Below are positions 7,790-14,116 of a DNA stretch of 14,160 nt, piece by piece. Origin of the DNA: a bacterium (GTDB taxonomy: Bacteria; Margulisbacteria; Marinamargulisbacteria; JAAEMD01); NCBI GenBank assembly GCA_024225875.1, contig JAAEMD010000529.1, forward strand, positions 1 through 14,160, written 5' to 3'. A model generated the notes under the pieces. That model was not told the DNA's origin and searched no databases. It was given only the letters and a program-made list of their open reading frames with translations. A program made the translations under genes and the position numbers. How positions within the stretch are numbered: position 1 is the first letter of the stretch; the number at the start of each line of letters is the position of its first letter.

Positions 7790-8644
7790 ATGAAATTTTC
7801 AATAACTGGCTCAAAAGGAATGCTTGGTTCAGATATTACCTCTGTTTTAAAAGAGGCTGGTCATGAAGTATTTGATTTCGGCAAAAATCAGCTCGATATA
7901 ACAGATGCCAGAGCTGTAAACTCTACACTGTCCAGCCCTGGCGACATAGACTATCTAATCAACTGTGCTGCCTATACTGATGTAGACGGATGCGAAACCA
8001 ATAAGGACCTTGCTGTTCAGGTAAATTCCCATGCACCTCAAAACCTGGCCTTTTACTGTAGAAAAAAAAATATCCCTTTGATCCATTTCTCTACTGACTA
8101 TGTTTTTAATGGCAGTAAAGACTCATCATATAAAGAATCTGACGAATGTAACCCTGTTAATTTCTATGGGCACTCAAAACTTAAAGGCGAGCAGGCTATC
8201 CAGAGTATATGCACAAAATACTATATTTTCAGGCTACAGTGGTTATATGGTGAAAATGGCAGTAATTTTGTAAGTACAATAATGAATCTGGCACGCAATA
8301 ATTCTGAACTTTCTATAGTGACAGATCAATATGGCTCTCCTACCTGGACAAAAGAAGTCGGGCACTGCTTATCTCTTTTTCTAACCGAAGAACCTGATTT
8401 TGGAATCTATCATTTAACAAACGAAGGACTTACAAACTGGCACTCGTTTGCCGAGTACTTTTTAGAATATGCTCAGCTCCCCTGTAAACTCAACAAAACT
8501 ACTACAGAAAAATCAACTCGACCGGCTAAACGTCCTAAAAACACTAACTTATCAATCAATAAATTTCTTGACCTGCGAATCGTTAAACCAAACCACTGGC
8601 AGCTGGCCATCAAAAAATATCTTAATCAAAAAGGATACATATAA
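7790..8644 (+). CDS. rfbD: dTDP-4-dehydrorhamnose reductase-like (RmlD/RfbD)
   Basis: Predicted NAD(P)H-dependent reductase making dTDP-L-rhamnose, a precursor of O-antigen and other surface glycans. The 284 residues carry an extended short-chain dehydrogenase (Rossmann) fold: the nucleotide motif GSKGMLG (7-13), LDITD (35-39), NCAAYTDVDGCE (58-69), the active-site Thr strand STDYVF (101-106) and YGHSK (126-130) with catalytic Tyr126 and Lys130. The RLQWLYG and DQYGSPTW segments are typical of RmlD. RmlA, RmlB and RmlC are not in the window, so a related sugar-nucleotide reductase role cannot be excluded. The stop abuts the rpiB start exactly (TAAATG). The ATG has no Shine-Dalgarno and lies 2 nt from the predicted transcription start, so the message may be leaderless. 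Confidence 0.88.
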   Translation: MKFSITGSKGMLGSDITSVLKEAGHEVFDFGKNQLDITDARAVNSTLSSPGDIDYLINCAAYTDVDGCETNKDLAVQVNSHAPQNLAFYCRKKNIPLIHFSTDYVFNGSKDSSYKESDECNPVNFYGHSKLKGEQAIQSICTKYYIFRLQWLYGENGSNFVSTIMNLARNNSELSIVTDQYGSPTWTKEVGHCLSLFLTEEPDFGIYHLTNEGLTNWHSFAEYFLEYAQLPCKLNKTTTEKSTRPAKRPKNTNLSINKFLDLRIVKPNHWQLAIKKYLNQKGYI

Positions 8645-9106
8645 ATGACAGAAAAAAAATTAAAGATCGTACTGGGCTCGGACCACGGAGGACTGAGCCT
8701 CAAAAATGCTGTTAAAAAATATCTGGAACAGACAAGAAAAAACATCATAATTCAAGATAAGGGAACTTATGAAAACAACTCTGTAGACTACCCTGATTTT
8801 GGTAAAATGATTGCAGATTCAATATTAAAAAAAGAAAGCGATATGGGGCTGCTGTTTTGTGGAACAGGAATCGGTATAAGTATTGCCGCCAATAGATTCA
8901 AGGGTATTAGAGCTGCTCTGGTTCACAATGAATTTACTGCAAAAATGGCCAAAGCACATAATAATGCAAATATTTTATGTCTTGGAGGTAGAGTAACACC
9001 GGAATCTACAGCAAAAAGATTGACAGATATCTGGTTAGATACCCCTTTTGAAGGCGGTCGACATGAAAAAAGACTGCTAAAGTTAGATATAGCTGGTACA
9101 AATTGA
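8645..9106 (+). CDS. rpiB: Ribose-5-phosphate isomerase B
   Basis: Interconverts ribose 5-phosphate and ribulose 5-phosphate in the non-oxidative pentose phosphate pathway; cytoplasmic, usually dimeric. The 153-residue product has the RpiB/LacAB signatures: GSDHGG (11-16), the FCGTGIG loop (71-77) with catalytic base Cys72, HNNAN (105-109) with ring-opening His105, and GGRH (137-140) near the C-terminus. The 33-residue spacing between Cys72 and His105 equals that of the E. coli catalytic pair (Cys66 and His99). The Cys in the FCGTG loop is the usual RpiB feature separating it from LacA. Its ATG follows the rfbD stop with no gap, and AAGGAT in the last rfbD codons is the ribosome binding site, so translation is probably coupled. 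Just after its stop the dispersed repeat begins, so the operon likely ends here. Confidence 0.95.
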   Translation: MTEKKLKIVLGSDHGGLSLKNAVKKYLEQTRKNIIIQDKGTYENNSVDYPDFGKMIADSILKKESDMGLLFCGTGIGISIAANRFKGIRAALVHNEFTAKMAKAHNNANILCLGGRVTPESTAKRLTDIWLDTPFEGGRHEKRLLKLDIAGTN

Positions 9107-9108
9107 AC

Positions 9109-9204
9109 TGTCCGTTTAAATGTTTGAGTGCAGTGTACTGACGTACATAAACGAAGTCATTGGAAAACTTTAAGTGTCGGACATTTTACTTTGGAACAGC
9201 TATA
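9109..9204. repeat. Dispersed repeat, copy 2, with inverted-repeat arms
   Basis: Positions 9141-9204 match the repeat at 1-63 with about 93% identity by eye. An imperfect inverted repeat frames the inner part: TGTCCG (9109-9114) faces CGGACA (9178-9183), and the match extends loosely inward through tttaaa-tgttt and aaactttaa. The element fills most of the 138-bp gap between rpiB and the flavoprotein gene. Such TGTCCG-type arms suggest an insertion-sequence end or a non-autonomous element, but no transposase is present and the family is not recognised. It may supply or insulate the promoter of the downstream gene. Confidence 0.7.
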
Positions 9205-9244
9205 CTTAACTGTGGAAATATTAGTAAGGAGTAAAAATTAAACT

Positions 9245-10789
9245 ATGCTGACAGATAAAATCCGGTACTCAAGTGACCAGTCAATCATTCAACCATACCT
9301 GACAGATGAGTCCTCTGCTTTCAGGGGAAATGCTGATTATATTTTTTTTCCTGAAAACGAAAGTGAACTGTCAGAAATAATATCTTCTGCCAGTAAAAAC
9401 CAGAGCCTGGTTACTGTCTCTGGCGGTGGTACAGGCATTACCGGCAGCAGAGTCCCTGTTCTGGGAGGCAGTATTATTTCAACCGAAAAGATCACTGACG
9501 TATCAAAAAAAGAGCCCTTTCTTCAGCAGGGCTTCATTCAAGTTAAAGACTCTGGTTACAGTATTCTAATAAATAAAGAAGAAAAAAGAGCTGTTGTACC
9601 TCCATCATTACCACTATCCGTACTAAACGATATACTGAAAAATTTTGACCTGTCATACCCTCCTGATCCTACAGAAATGTCTGCCACCATCGGAGGTACT
9701 GTATCAACAAATGCATCAGGTGCAAGATCATATTATTATGGTGCTACCAGAAACTGGATAAAAAGGATACGGGTCGTTTTACCTGATGGATCTGTTACTG
9801 AAATTAAAGATACTGATCAAACAGCACAAAACGGCATTTTAAAAATTCAGTCCGAAAATATAAATTATGAAATAAAGATACCTGCCCGGGAATCTTACCC
9901 TGTGCCAGAAATCAAAAACGCAGCCGGTTTATATCTCTCTCAAAAAATGAGGCCTTTGGATTTATTTATTGGCTGTGAAGGTATACTGGGAGTTTTTTCT
10001 GATATAGAAATAGCACTAATTAACCGTATAAAAAATACTTTTACCATAGTTGCTTTTTTTGAAGATAAAAAAGGTGCTGTTGATTTTGTTGATTTTACAG
10101 TAACTAACAAAAAGATCATGCCATTAATTTCCCTTGAGTACTTTGATTTTAATTCTTTAGAGTTCTTAAAAACAGAACAGGCAGGCATTCCTGAAAAAGC
10201 ACAGGCAGCCATATTGTTCGAGTTCATTGAAGATGGAAACCAGGATGATCTTTTATATAAGATCGTAGAAAAGCTGGAAGAATACAGTGTCATTACCACC
10301 TGGGATATTCCTGAATCAAAAAGTGATAAAATAAAATCTTTCAGGCACATATTACCAGAAAAAATTAACAGCTATGTAAAGAGCCGCTGCGGTAAGGTTG
10401 GAACTGACATAGCCGTGCCTCATAACAAATTCAGTTTAATGTTTCAGGCCTGTGAAACAGAGTCATTAAATACTGGTCTTAAGTTCCTGGTCTTCGGGCA
10501 TATTGGTAATGATCATCTTCATATAAATTATCTTCCTGAAAATAACAGTGAACATAAGACTGCAATGAGAACATACCTGAAACTGGCTAAACTCGCAGTG
10601 AAAATGGGCGGTACCATCTCAGCAGAACACGGTGTTGGCAAAAAATATATTGAGCTGGAAAACGGGACTACTGTTCCCTGCCTGGAAATAATGTATGGCA
10701 AAACAGGAATTAACCTGATTAGTGATATAAAAAAACACTTTGATCCAGGCATGATACTGAATACCGGCAACATTATACCACCAGCCTGA
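9245..10789 (+). CDS. FAD-binding oxidoreductase, GlcD/D-lactate dehydrogenase family
   Basis: Predicted flavoprotein oxidising a 2-hydroxy acid (D-lactate or glycolate type). The 514 residues comprise an N-terminal PCMH FAD-binding domain and a C-terminal FAD_oxidase_C domain. FAD-site motifs: SGGGTGITGS (59-68), PPDPTE (139-144) and GGTVSTNASGARSYYYGATR (150-169). Catalytic-domain motifs: GHIGNDHLHIN (418-428), with the His pair expected to bind metal or substrate, EHGVGK (461-466), and the usual FDPGMILNTGNI ending (499-510). There is no signal peptide and no fused iron-sulfur domain, and no GlcE/F or Etf gene is adjacent, so its electron acceptor is unknown. It stands alone between the dispersed repeat and the sigma-factor locus. 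AAGGAG at 9226-9231 supports the ATG at 9245, with a rather long 13-nt gap. The substrate cannot be told from sequence. Confidence 0.88.
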   Translation: MLTDKIRYSSDQSIIQPYLTDESSAFRGNADYIFFPENESELSEIISSASKNQSLVTVSGGGTGITGSRVPVLGGSIISTEKITDVSKKEPFLQQGFIQVKDSGYSILINKEEKRAVVPPSLPLSVLNDILKNFDLSYPPDPTEMSATIGGTVSTNASGARSYYYGATRNWIKRIRVVLPDGSVTEIKDTDQTAQNGILKIQSENINYEIKIPARESYPVPEIKNAAGLYLSQKMRPLDLFIGCEGILGVFSDIEIALINRIKNTFTIVAFFEDKKGAVDFVDFTVTNKKIMPLISLEYFDFNSLEFLKTEQAGIPEKAQAAILFEFIEDGNQDDLLYKIVEKLEEYSVITTWDIPESKSDKIKSFRHILPEKINSYVKSRCGKVGTDIAVPHNKFSLMFQACETESLNTGLKFLVFGHIGNDHLHINYLPENNSEHKTAMRTYLKLAKLAVKMGGTISAEHGVGKKYIELENGTTVPCLEIMYGKTGINLISDIKKHFDPGMILNTGNIIPPA

Positions 10790-10856
10790 AACTGAAAAAT
10801 TTATTACAAAACACCAGGAAACTAAATATTCCATGTTTTTATTTACAAATTATACA

Positions 10857-10887
10857 CTGGAATTAATTGCCAGAAATACTTTAAAAT
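10857..10887 (+). promoter_or_regulatory. Possible promoter/operator of the sigma-factor operon
   Basis: The 104-bp gap before the sigma gene contains a short dyad, CTGG (10857-10860) and CCAG (10870-10873), around AATTAATT. TAAAAT (10882-10887) is placed so that transcription would start on the ATG itself. Another -10-like TATACA lies at 10851. No -35 is convincing, no Shine-Dalgarno is visible, and no copy of the GTAACC motif found at 12089 is present, so autoregulation by the ECF factor is not evident. Confidence 0.25.
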
Positions 10888-10893
10888 ACATTC

Positions 10894-11433
10894 ATGAATA
10901 AAGAGCATAAGGTTAACTGGGAAACATTATTTGAGCAGGTACAGCTTGGAAATAAAGAAGTTTATACTGTAATTCTGGAAAAACTATATTGCTTTATAAG
11001 CATATATATAGAAAAAAGAATTTATGATAAAAATATAATAGAGGACCTTACCCAGGAAATTATTATAACCATCCATAACAGCCGGCACACATATAATAGT
11101 TCACGTCCTTTTTTGCCCTGGGTACTGGGTATTATTCACTACAAACTTATTGATTATTTCAAAAAAAACAAAAAAATGATTAATGCACAAAATAAGTTTG
11201 AAGAAAACAGGTTAGATAATCTAATATATAATCCTGTAAGACTGTTTGATTTAAAACAAGAGCTTCAACACTATCTGGCAGCTGTCTCGAAAAGAGAGAA
11301 AGAAATTCTATTAAAAGTAAAGATTCAGGGCTACTCTATAAAAGAAACATCAAAGCTGACAGGGCTGAGTATTTCAAATATAAAAACCATAGTTCACAGA
11401 GCTATTGCAAAGATCAGGATATTAAAAGTATGA
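10894..11433 (+). CDS. ECF-type sigma-70 factor
   Basis: Alternative RNA polymerase sigma factor of the extracytoplasmic-function class. The 179-residue product has only regions 2 and 4. Region 2 (about 22-93) includes DLTQE (51-55) and PFLPWVLGIIHYKLIDYFKK (72-91), the -10 recognition helix. Region 4 (about 122-177) has SKREKEILL (132-140) and a helix-turn-helix GYSIKETSKLTGLSISNIKT (146-165), the -35 reader. It overlaps the next gene by 4 nt (ATGA); that gene encodes an NrsF/DUF1109-like membrane protein, the cognate anti-sigma in the corresponding ECF group, as in Caulobacter SigF-NrsF. No Shine-Dalgarno precedes the ATG, so translation may start from a leaderless message. Likely targets are the three genes beginning at 12193, inferred from a promoter match. 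Confidence 0.92.
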   Translation: MNKEHKVNWETLFEQVQLGNKEVYTVILEKLYCFISIYIEKRIYDKNIIEDLTQEIIITIHNSRHTYNSSRPFLPWVLGIIHYKLIDYFKKNKKMINAQNKFEENRLDNLIYNPVRLFDLKQELQHYLAAVSKREKEILLKVKIQGYSIKETSKLTGLSISNIKTIVHRAIAKIRILKV

Positions 11434-12068
11434 ACAAAAAAAAATTTATTAGAAAACTGACATCGAATTTACGGGCTGTAAAACCAGTTAATTATAATAT
11501 CAGCTTCTTAATATGGATATTTTCTGCTGTAATAATACTGGGCCTCAGCTCCTTTCTTTCAGGATTCCGTAAAGATATACTAATACAGCTGACCTCCTTA
11601 AATTTTATACTGGAGTCCATACTATTATTCTTATTGAGTATCGTATCTGCCTATACTGCATTTAGAACAAGTATTCCTTATGAAAATAAGTTCAAAAATT
11701 ATATTTTTATAATACTCATATTTTCCTGGTTATGTTTAATATTAAGCAGGCTGACTATAAGTATTTTAGAAACAGGAATATATGGATTAGAGAATAAGGC
11801 GGGCTGGCATTGCGTACAAACGACAACTACAATTAGTTTGCCGTTATTTTTAATTCTCCTGGCAAGTATCTGGAGCGGGGCCAGAATATTTCCTTTTTTA
11901 ACAAGCATTGCTGTATCATCTGCCTGTTCAGGGATAGGGGTCCTGGGAGCTGGCTTAACCTGTACCAATACAGAGCCTCTGCATTTATTTATCTGGCATT
12001 TTTTACCTTTCCTGATTTTCTGTCTTCTAACAGGTTTTACTGGCAGATATTTTTTAAAATTAAAATAG
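11430..12068 (+). CDS. NrsF-like (DUF1109) membrane anti-sigma factor
   Basis: Predicted inner-membrane protein that restrains the overlapping ECF sigma factor. The 212 residues start with a short basic cytoplasmic segment (1-22), followed by six hydrophobic helices at about 24-44, 58-78, 91-111, 135-148, 153-175 and 184-204. The C-terminal half carries the family's conserved points: GWHC (125-128), LTC (176-178), a His after the last Cys (His185 and His190) and GRYFL near the end. Cys128 and Cys178 are 50 residues apart. As I recall, Caulobacter NrsF uses two conserved Cys with the same 50-residue spacing to respond to heavy metals, so a metal or thiol signal is a reasonable inference. The 4-nt overlap with the sigma gene implies coupled synthesis. 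Identification rests on topology, conserved Cys/His and pairing, not on a search. Confidence 0.75.
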   Translation: MNKKKFIRKLTSNLRAVKPVNYNISFLIWIFSAVIILGLSSFLSGFRKDILIQLTSLNFILESILLFLLSIVSAYTAFRTSIPYENKFKNYIFIILIFSWLCLILSRLTISILETGIYGLENKAGWHCVQTTTTISLPLFLILLASIWSGARIFPFLTSIAVSSACSGIGVLGAGLTCTNTEPLHLFIWHFLPFLIFCLLTGFTGRYFLKLK

Positions 12069-12088
12069 CCGTTATTTTAAATAACTTT

Positions 12089-12114
12089 GTAACCTTTTAA
12101 AGGATTTAACAGAA
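12089..12114 (+). promoter_or_regulatory. Putative ECF-sigma promoter GTAACC-N16-AGAA
   Basis: GTAACC at 12089-12094, a 16-nt spacer and AGAA at 12111-12114 lie 79 nt before the secreted-protein gene. The AAC-centred -35 is typical of ECF promoters. From memory, the Caulobacter SigF consensus is GTAACC-N16-CGAA, which this matches in all but one base. It is the only intergenic occurrence seen; other GTAACC copies (for example near 8148 and 13173) are inside genes and lack the -10 part. It predicts that the upstream sigma factor drives the 12193-13874 genes. Confidence 0.55.
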
Positions 12115-12155
12115 TTAATATTAAAAGAACTTTAATAATAGAAAGGAGAATAATA

Positions 12156-12167
12156 GTTAACGTTAAC
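12156..12167. promoter_or_regulatory. Perfect 12-bp palindrome (operator-like)
   Basis: GTTAACGTTAAC is a perfect palindrome between the putative promoter (start expected near 12120) and the ATG at 12193, so it would lie in the 5' leader. It could be a repressor site; chance occurrence in AT-rich DNA is possible. An AAGGAG at 12143-12148 just before it has no usable start codon after it. Confidence 0.3.
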
Positions 12168-12192
12168 AAATAAATAATACAGGAGAACTTAT

Positions 12193-12672
12193 ATGTATAA
12201 AAAATTTCTTTATTTACTGATAATAAATATTTTTATTTTATCCAGCCTTTCATTTGCCGGAGGATGGGATAAAAGTAAAGGGCTGGATAAAATAACTGTT
12301 GAAGGAAAACTTGTTTGTATTGGATGCAGTTTAAAAAAACTTTCCGGAGCAAATGCTCAATGCAGCTTATATAGTCAGCATGATACAGGTTTACAACTTA
12401 AAGACGGCTCTATATGGAGCATAGTTAATAATCAAAAAGGACATGATATCATACGTGCTCACCATACAGTTATAAATAAGACTGCACGTATAACAGGATG
12501 GCTGTACCCCAATGCACGACATATAGAAATTGACTCCATATCAGTTAAAGGAGTTTCTAAAAAGCAGATTGCTCGAGCTGCATTAAAAGAGGACAGATTG
12601 ACTGGCAGGGCTTTATTGGAAAGAGAAGAAGGAGCCCCTCCTGTTATTAAGCACAAAGGGCATAAGCATTAA
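12193..12672 (+). CDS. Secreted Cys/His protein, family not recognised (possible OB-like fold)
   Basis: The 159-residue product starts with a clear signal peptide: Lys3-Lys4, a hydrophobic core 5-20, and likely cleavage after FA at 21-22. The mature part has a CIGC pair (Cys42, Cys45), a third Cys57, then a compact predicted beta-rich region (about 33-118) with alternating phrases such as VEGKLV, GLQLKDGSIWSIV and ARITGWLY that resemble small OB-fold envelope proteins. The tail (120-159) is charged and ends HKGHKH, with possible metal-binding His. No function can be named. Context suggests a substrate of the TlpA-like thioredoxin or a metal-binding envelope protein, since it is first in a set with ccdA-like and tlpA-like genes. 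AGGAG (12181-12185) supports the ATG. A GTAACC-type ECF promoter lies upstream. Confidence 0.8.
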   Translation: MYKKFLYLLIINIFILSSLSFAGGWDKSKGLDKITVEGKLVCIGCSLKKLSGANAQCSLYSQHDTGLQLKDGSIWSIVNNQKGHDIIRAHHTVINKTARITGWLYPNARHIEIDSISVKGVSKKQIARAALKEDRLTGRALLEREEGAPPVIKHKGHKH

Positions 12673-12682
12673 GGATAATCAA

Positions 12683-13387
12683 ATGGACTGGATAAATGCA
12701 AATTTTAACAGCATACTTCAAGGGAACTTTATTATTGCAGTTATTGTTTCCTACCTGGCAGGAGTTCTTACCAGCACAACCCCCTGTGTTTATCCTTTAG
12801 TTCCTGTAACAGTAAGTATAATCGGCTCTCAAAAAACCAGATCGAGAATGCACGGGTTTATGCTGGCATTTTCCTATGTAGGCGGTATAGCTGTGGTTTA
12901 TTCAATATTAGGCATAATGGCAGCTGTAAGCGGCATATTTTTCGGCCAGATATCTACTCATCCGTTATCATATCTGGCAATCGGTCTGTTTTGTTTATTT
13001 TTTAGCTTATGGATGTTTGGCCTGATAAATATCTCCAGAATCGGATTTAACATTAACTATAAGCTAAAAGACAAAGCCAGCTTCATTTCGGTATTTTTAA
13101 TGGGAGCTGCTTCAGGCTTTGCAGCTGCGCCCTGTACTGCACCTGTACTTTCAATGCTGCTGACTTACGTAGCTGTAACCGGAAGTATAGTTAAAGGGGG
13201 CGTACTGCTATTTGTATTTGCCTACGGCCTTGGTACTTTATTAATACTACTGGGCTCTTTTGTCAGCCTGGTAAATATTATGCCAAAGCCAGGGGTATGG
13301 ATGACCAGAATCAAATTTCTATTAGCTTTAGTAATGCTTTTTTCATCAGGTTACTTTTTTATCAAAATGGTGTTATCTATAATATAA
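12683..13387 (+). CDS. CcdA/DsbD-beta family transmembrane thiol-disulfide transporter
   Basis: Predicted inner-membrane protein passing electrons from cytoplasmic thioredoxin to periplasmic thiol proteins. The 234 residues consist almost wholly of hydrophobic helices (six to eight). The two redox Cys lie in the expected Pro-flanked places: STTPCVYPLVPV (31-42, Cys35) and AAAPCTAPVLS (147-157, Cys151), which match the PCVLP and PCTAP motifs of the DsbD beta domain. There are no N-terminal alpha or C-terminal gamma thioredoxin domains, so it works with separate partners, most likely the TlpA-like protein encoded next. The start lies 10 nt after the preceding stop, and AAGGAT overlaps that TAA stop, so the three genes are probably one transcript. 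The periplasmic targets could be cytochrome c maturation, disulfide repair or the upstream Cys protein. Confidence 0.9.
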   Translation: MDWINANFNSILQGNFIIAVIVSYLAGVLTSTTPCVYPLVPVTVSIIGSQKTRSRMHGFMLAFSYVGGIAVVYSILGIMAAVSGIFFGQISTHPLSYLAIGLFCLFFSLWMFGLINISRIGFNINYKLKDKASFISVFLMGAASGFAAAPCTAPVLSMLLTYVAVTGSIVKGGVLLFVFAYGLGTLLILLGSFVSLVNIMPKPGVWMTRIKFLLALVMLFSSGYFFIKMVLSII

Positions 13388-13400
13388 AGGATATAAAACA

Positions 13401-13874
13401 ATGAAAATAAACAAATACTTTCTATTAATTATTTTATTAATTATCAGTTCACATACTGCCTTTGCTATTGAGACAGGACATAAAGCACCATCATTTAACA
13501 TAAGACAGGTAGACGGTCAGGAGTTCAATCTATCTGACTACAAAGATAATATGCCGGTTTATTTAGTTTTCTGGGCGACCTGGTGTCCTGGCTGCAAAAA
13601 AGAGATACCTTTCCTTAATTCAACGTACAATAATTTAAATCAGCAAATAAAAATTTTAGCAATAAACGTCGGAGTTAACGATTCCCTGAGAAAAGTTAAA
13701 AAATATATAAAGAAATATGATTTAAATTATAGTGTTGCTTATGACAAAAACTCCAGCATAACACGCCAGTACAATGTATCCGGGGTACCTGCCCATATAG
13801 TAATTGATAGACAGGGAATGATACGGTACTCAAGTGCAGCACATCCAGAAAACCTGGAAGCAGTATTTGAGTAA
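13401..13874 (+). CDS. Exported TlpA/ResA-type thioredoxin-like protein
   Basis: Periplasmic or membrane-anchored thiol-disulfide oxidoreductase, expected to be kept reduced by the CcdA-like protein. The 157 residues start with a signal sequence (Lys2, Lys5, hydrophobic 6-22, AFA at 20-22 as probable cleavage site). The thioredoxin fold follows, with GHKAPSF (26-32), FWATWCPGCKKEIPFL (57-72; active site Cys62-Pro-Gly-Cys65), LAINVGVN (86-93), the cis-Pro segment SGVPAHIVID (127-136, Pro130) and DRQGMIRY (136-143). CPGC and the Trp before it are typical of AhpC/TSA-like TlpA proteins rather than DsbA (CPHC). A ribosome binding site AAGGAT lies 13 nt after the ccdA-like stop. It is the last gene of the presumed redox operon, and no terminator is obvious after it. 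Confidence 0.92.
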   Translation: MKINKYFLLIILLIISSHTAFAIETGHKAPSFNIRQVDGQEFNLSDYKDNMPVYLVFWATWCPGCKKEIPFLNSTYNNLNQQIKILAINVGVNDSLRKVKKYIKKYDLNYSVAYDKNSSITRQYNVSGVPAHIVIDRQGMIRYSSAAHPENLEAVFE

Positions 13875-13907
13875 TGTTTTAAGTATTGGAGAACTTCAGT
13901 TCATTAT

Positions 13908-14060
13908 TCAGGTGTAAAATAAAAGCTTTTTCAAGATAGTTTTCAGGATATATTTTTTTTTGCAGACCTCAATATGAAATATATCTGGCATTATCTTTTT
14001 AAACTGGCCCACAATAGTGTTGATGGAAAATGAGGCTGAAACAGGGCAAAAAAATAATAA
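13908..14060 (-). pseudogene. Possible transposase remnant
   Basis: A 50-codon open frame on the minus strand, without a credible start or ribosome binding site, contains FSINTIVGQFKKIMPDIF followed by a Lys-rich end. The SINTIVGQFKK phrase loosely recalls the C-terminal part of IS200/IS605 TnpA proteins, but the match is by memory and weak. It follows a stop codon that sits next to the 11-bp inverted repeat, consistent with mobile-element debris. It could equally be chance. Confidence 0.2.
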
Positions 14061-14114
14061 TTATCTACTATAAAGAAAGCTTACTATTACTCCGTACCTA
14101 AAGTAGTAGATAAT
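14060..14114. repeat. 11-bp perfect inverted repeat
   Basis: ATTATCTACTA (14060-14070) is repeated inverted as TAGTAGATAAT (14104-14114), with a 33-nt loop. It lacks a T-run and does not look like a Rho-independent terminator. It lies between two possible transposase fragments, so it may belong to an insertion-sequence end or be a binding dyad. Confidence 0.6.
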
Positions 14115-14116
14115 AA

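Noticed and set aside
8148..8175. Additional GTAACC motifs (also near 13173) as ECF promoters
   Set aside because: They are inside rfbD and the ccdA-like gene, lack an NGAA box at 16 nt, and are not positioned before a gene.
9940..10834. Minus-strand open frames opposite the flavoprotein gene, and similar frames opposite glnS, the R3H ATPase, dnaX, the nrsF-like gene and the secreted-protein gene
   Set aside because: They lie antisense to well-supported genes, have no family motifs or ribosome binding sites, and have compositions expected of antisense shadows.
13885..13935. Rho-independent terminator after the tlpA-like gene (GAACT/AGTTC and AAAAGCTTTT)
   Set aside because: The stems are short with a tiny or absent loop and no following T-run after a GC-rich stem.
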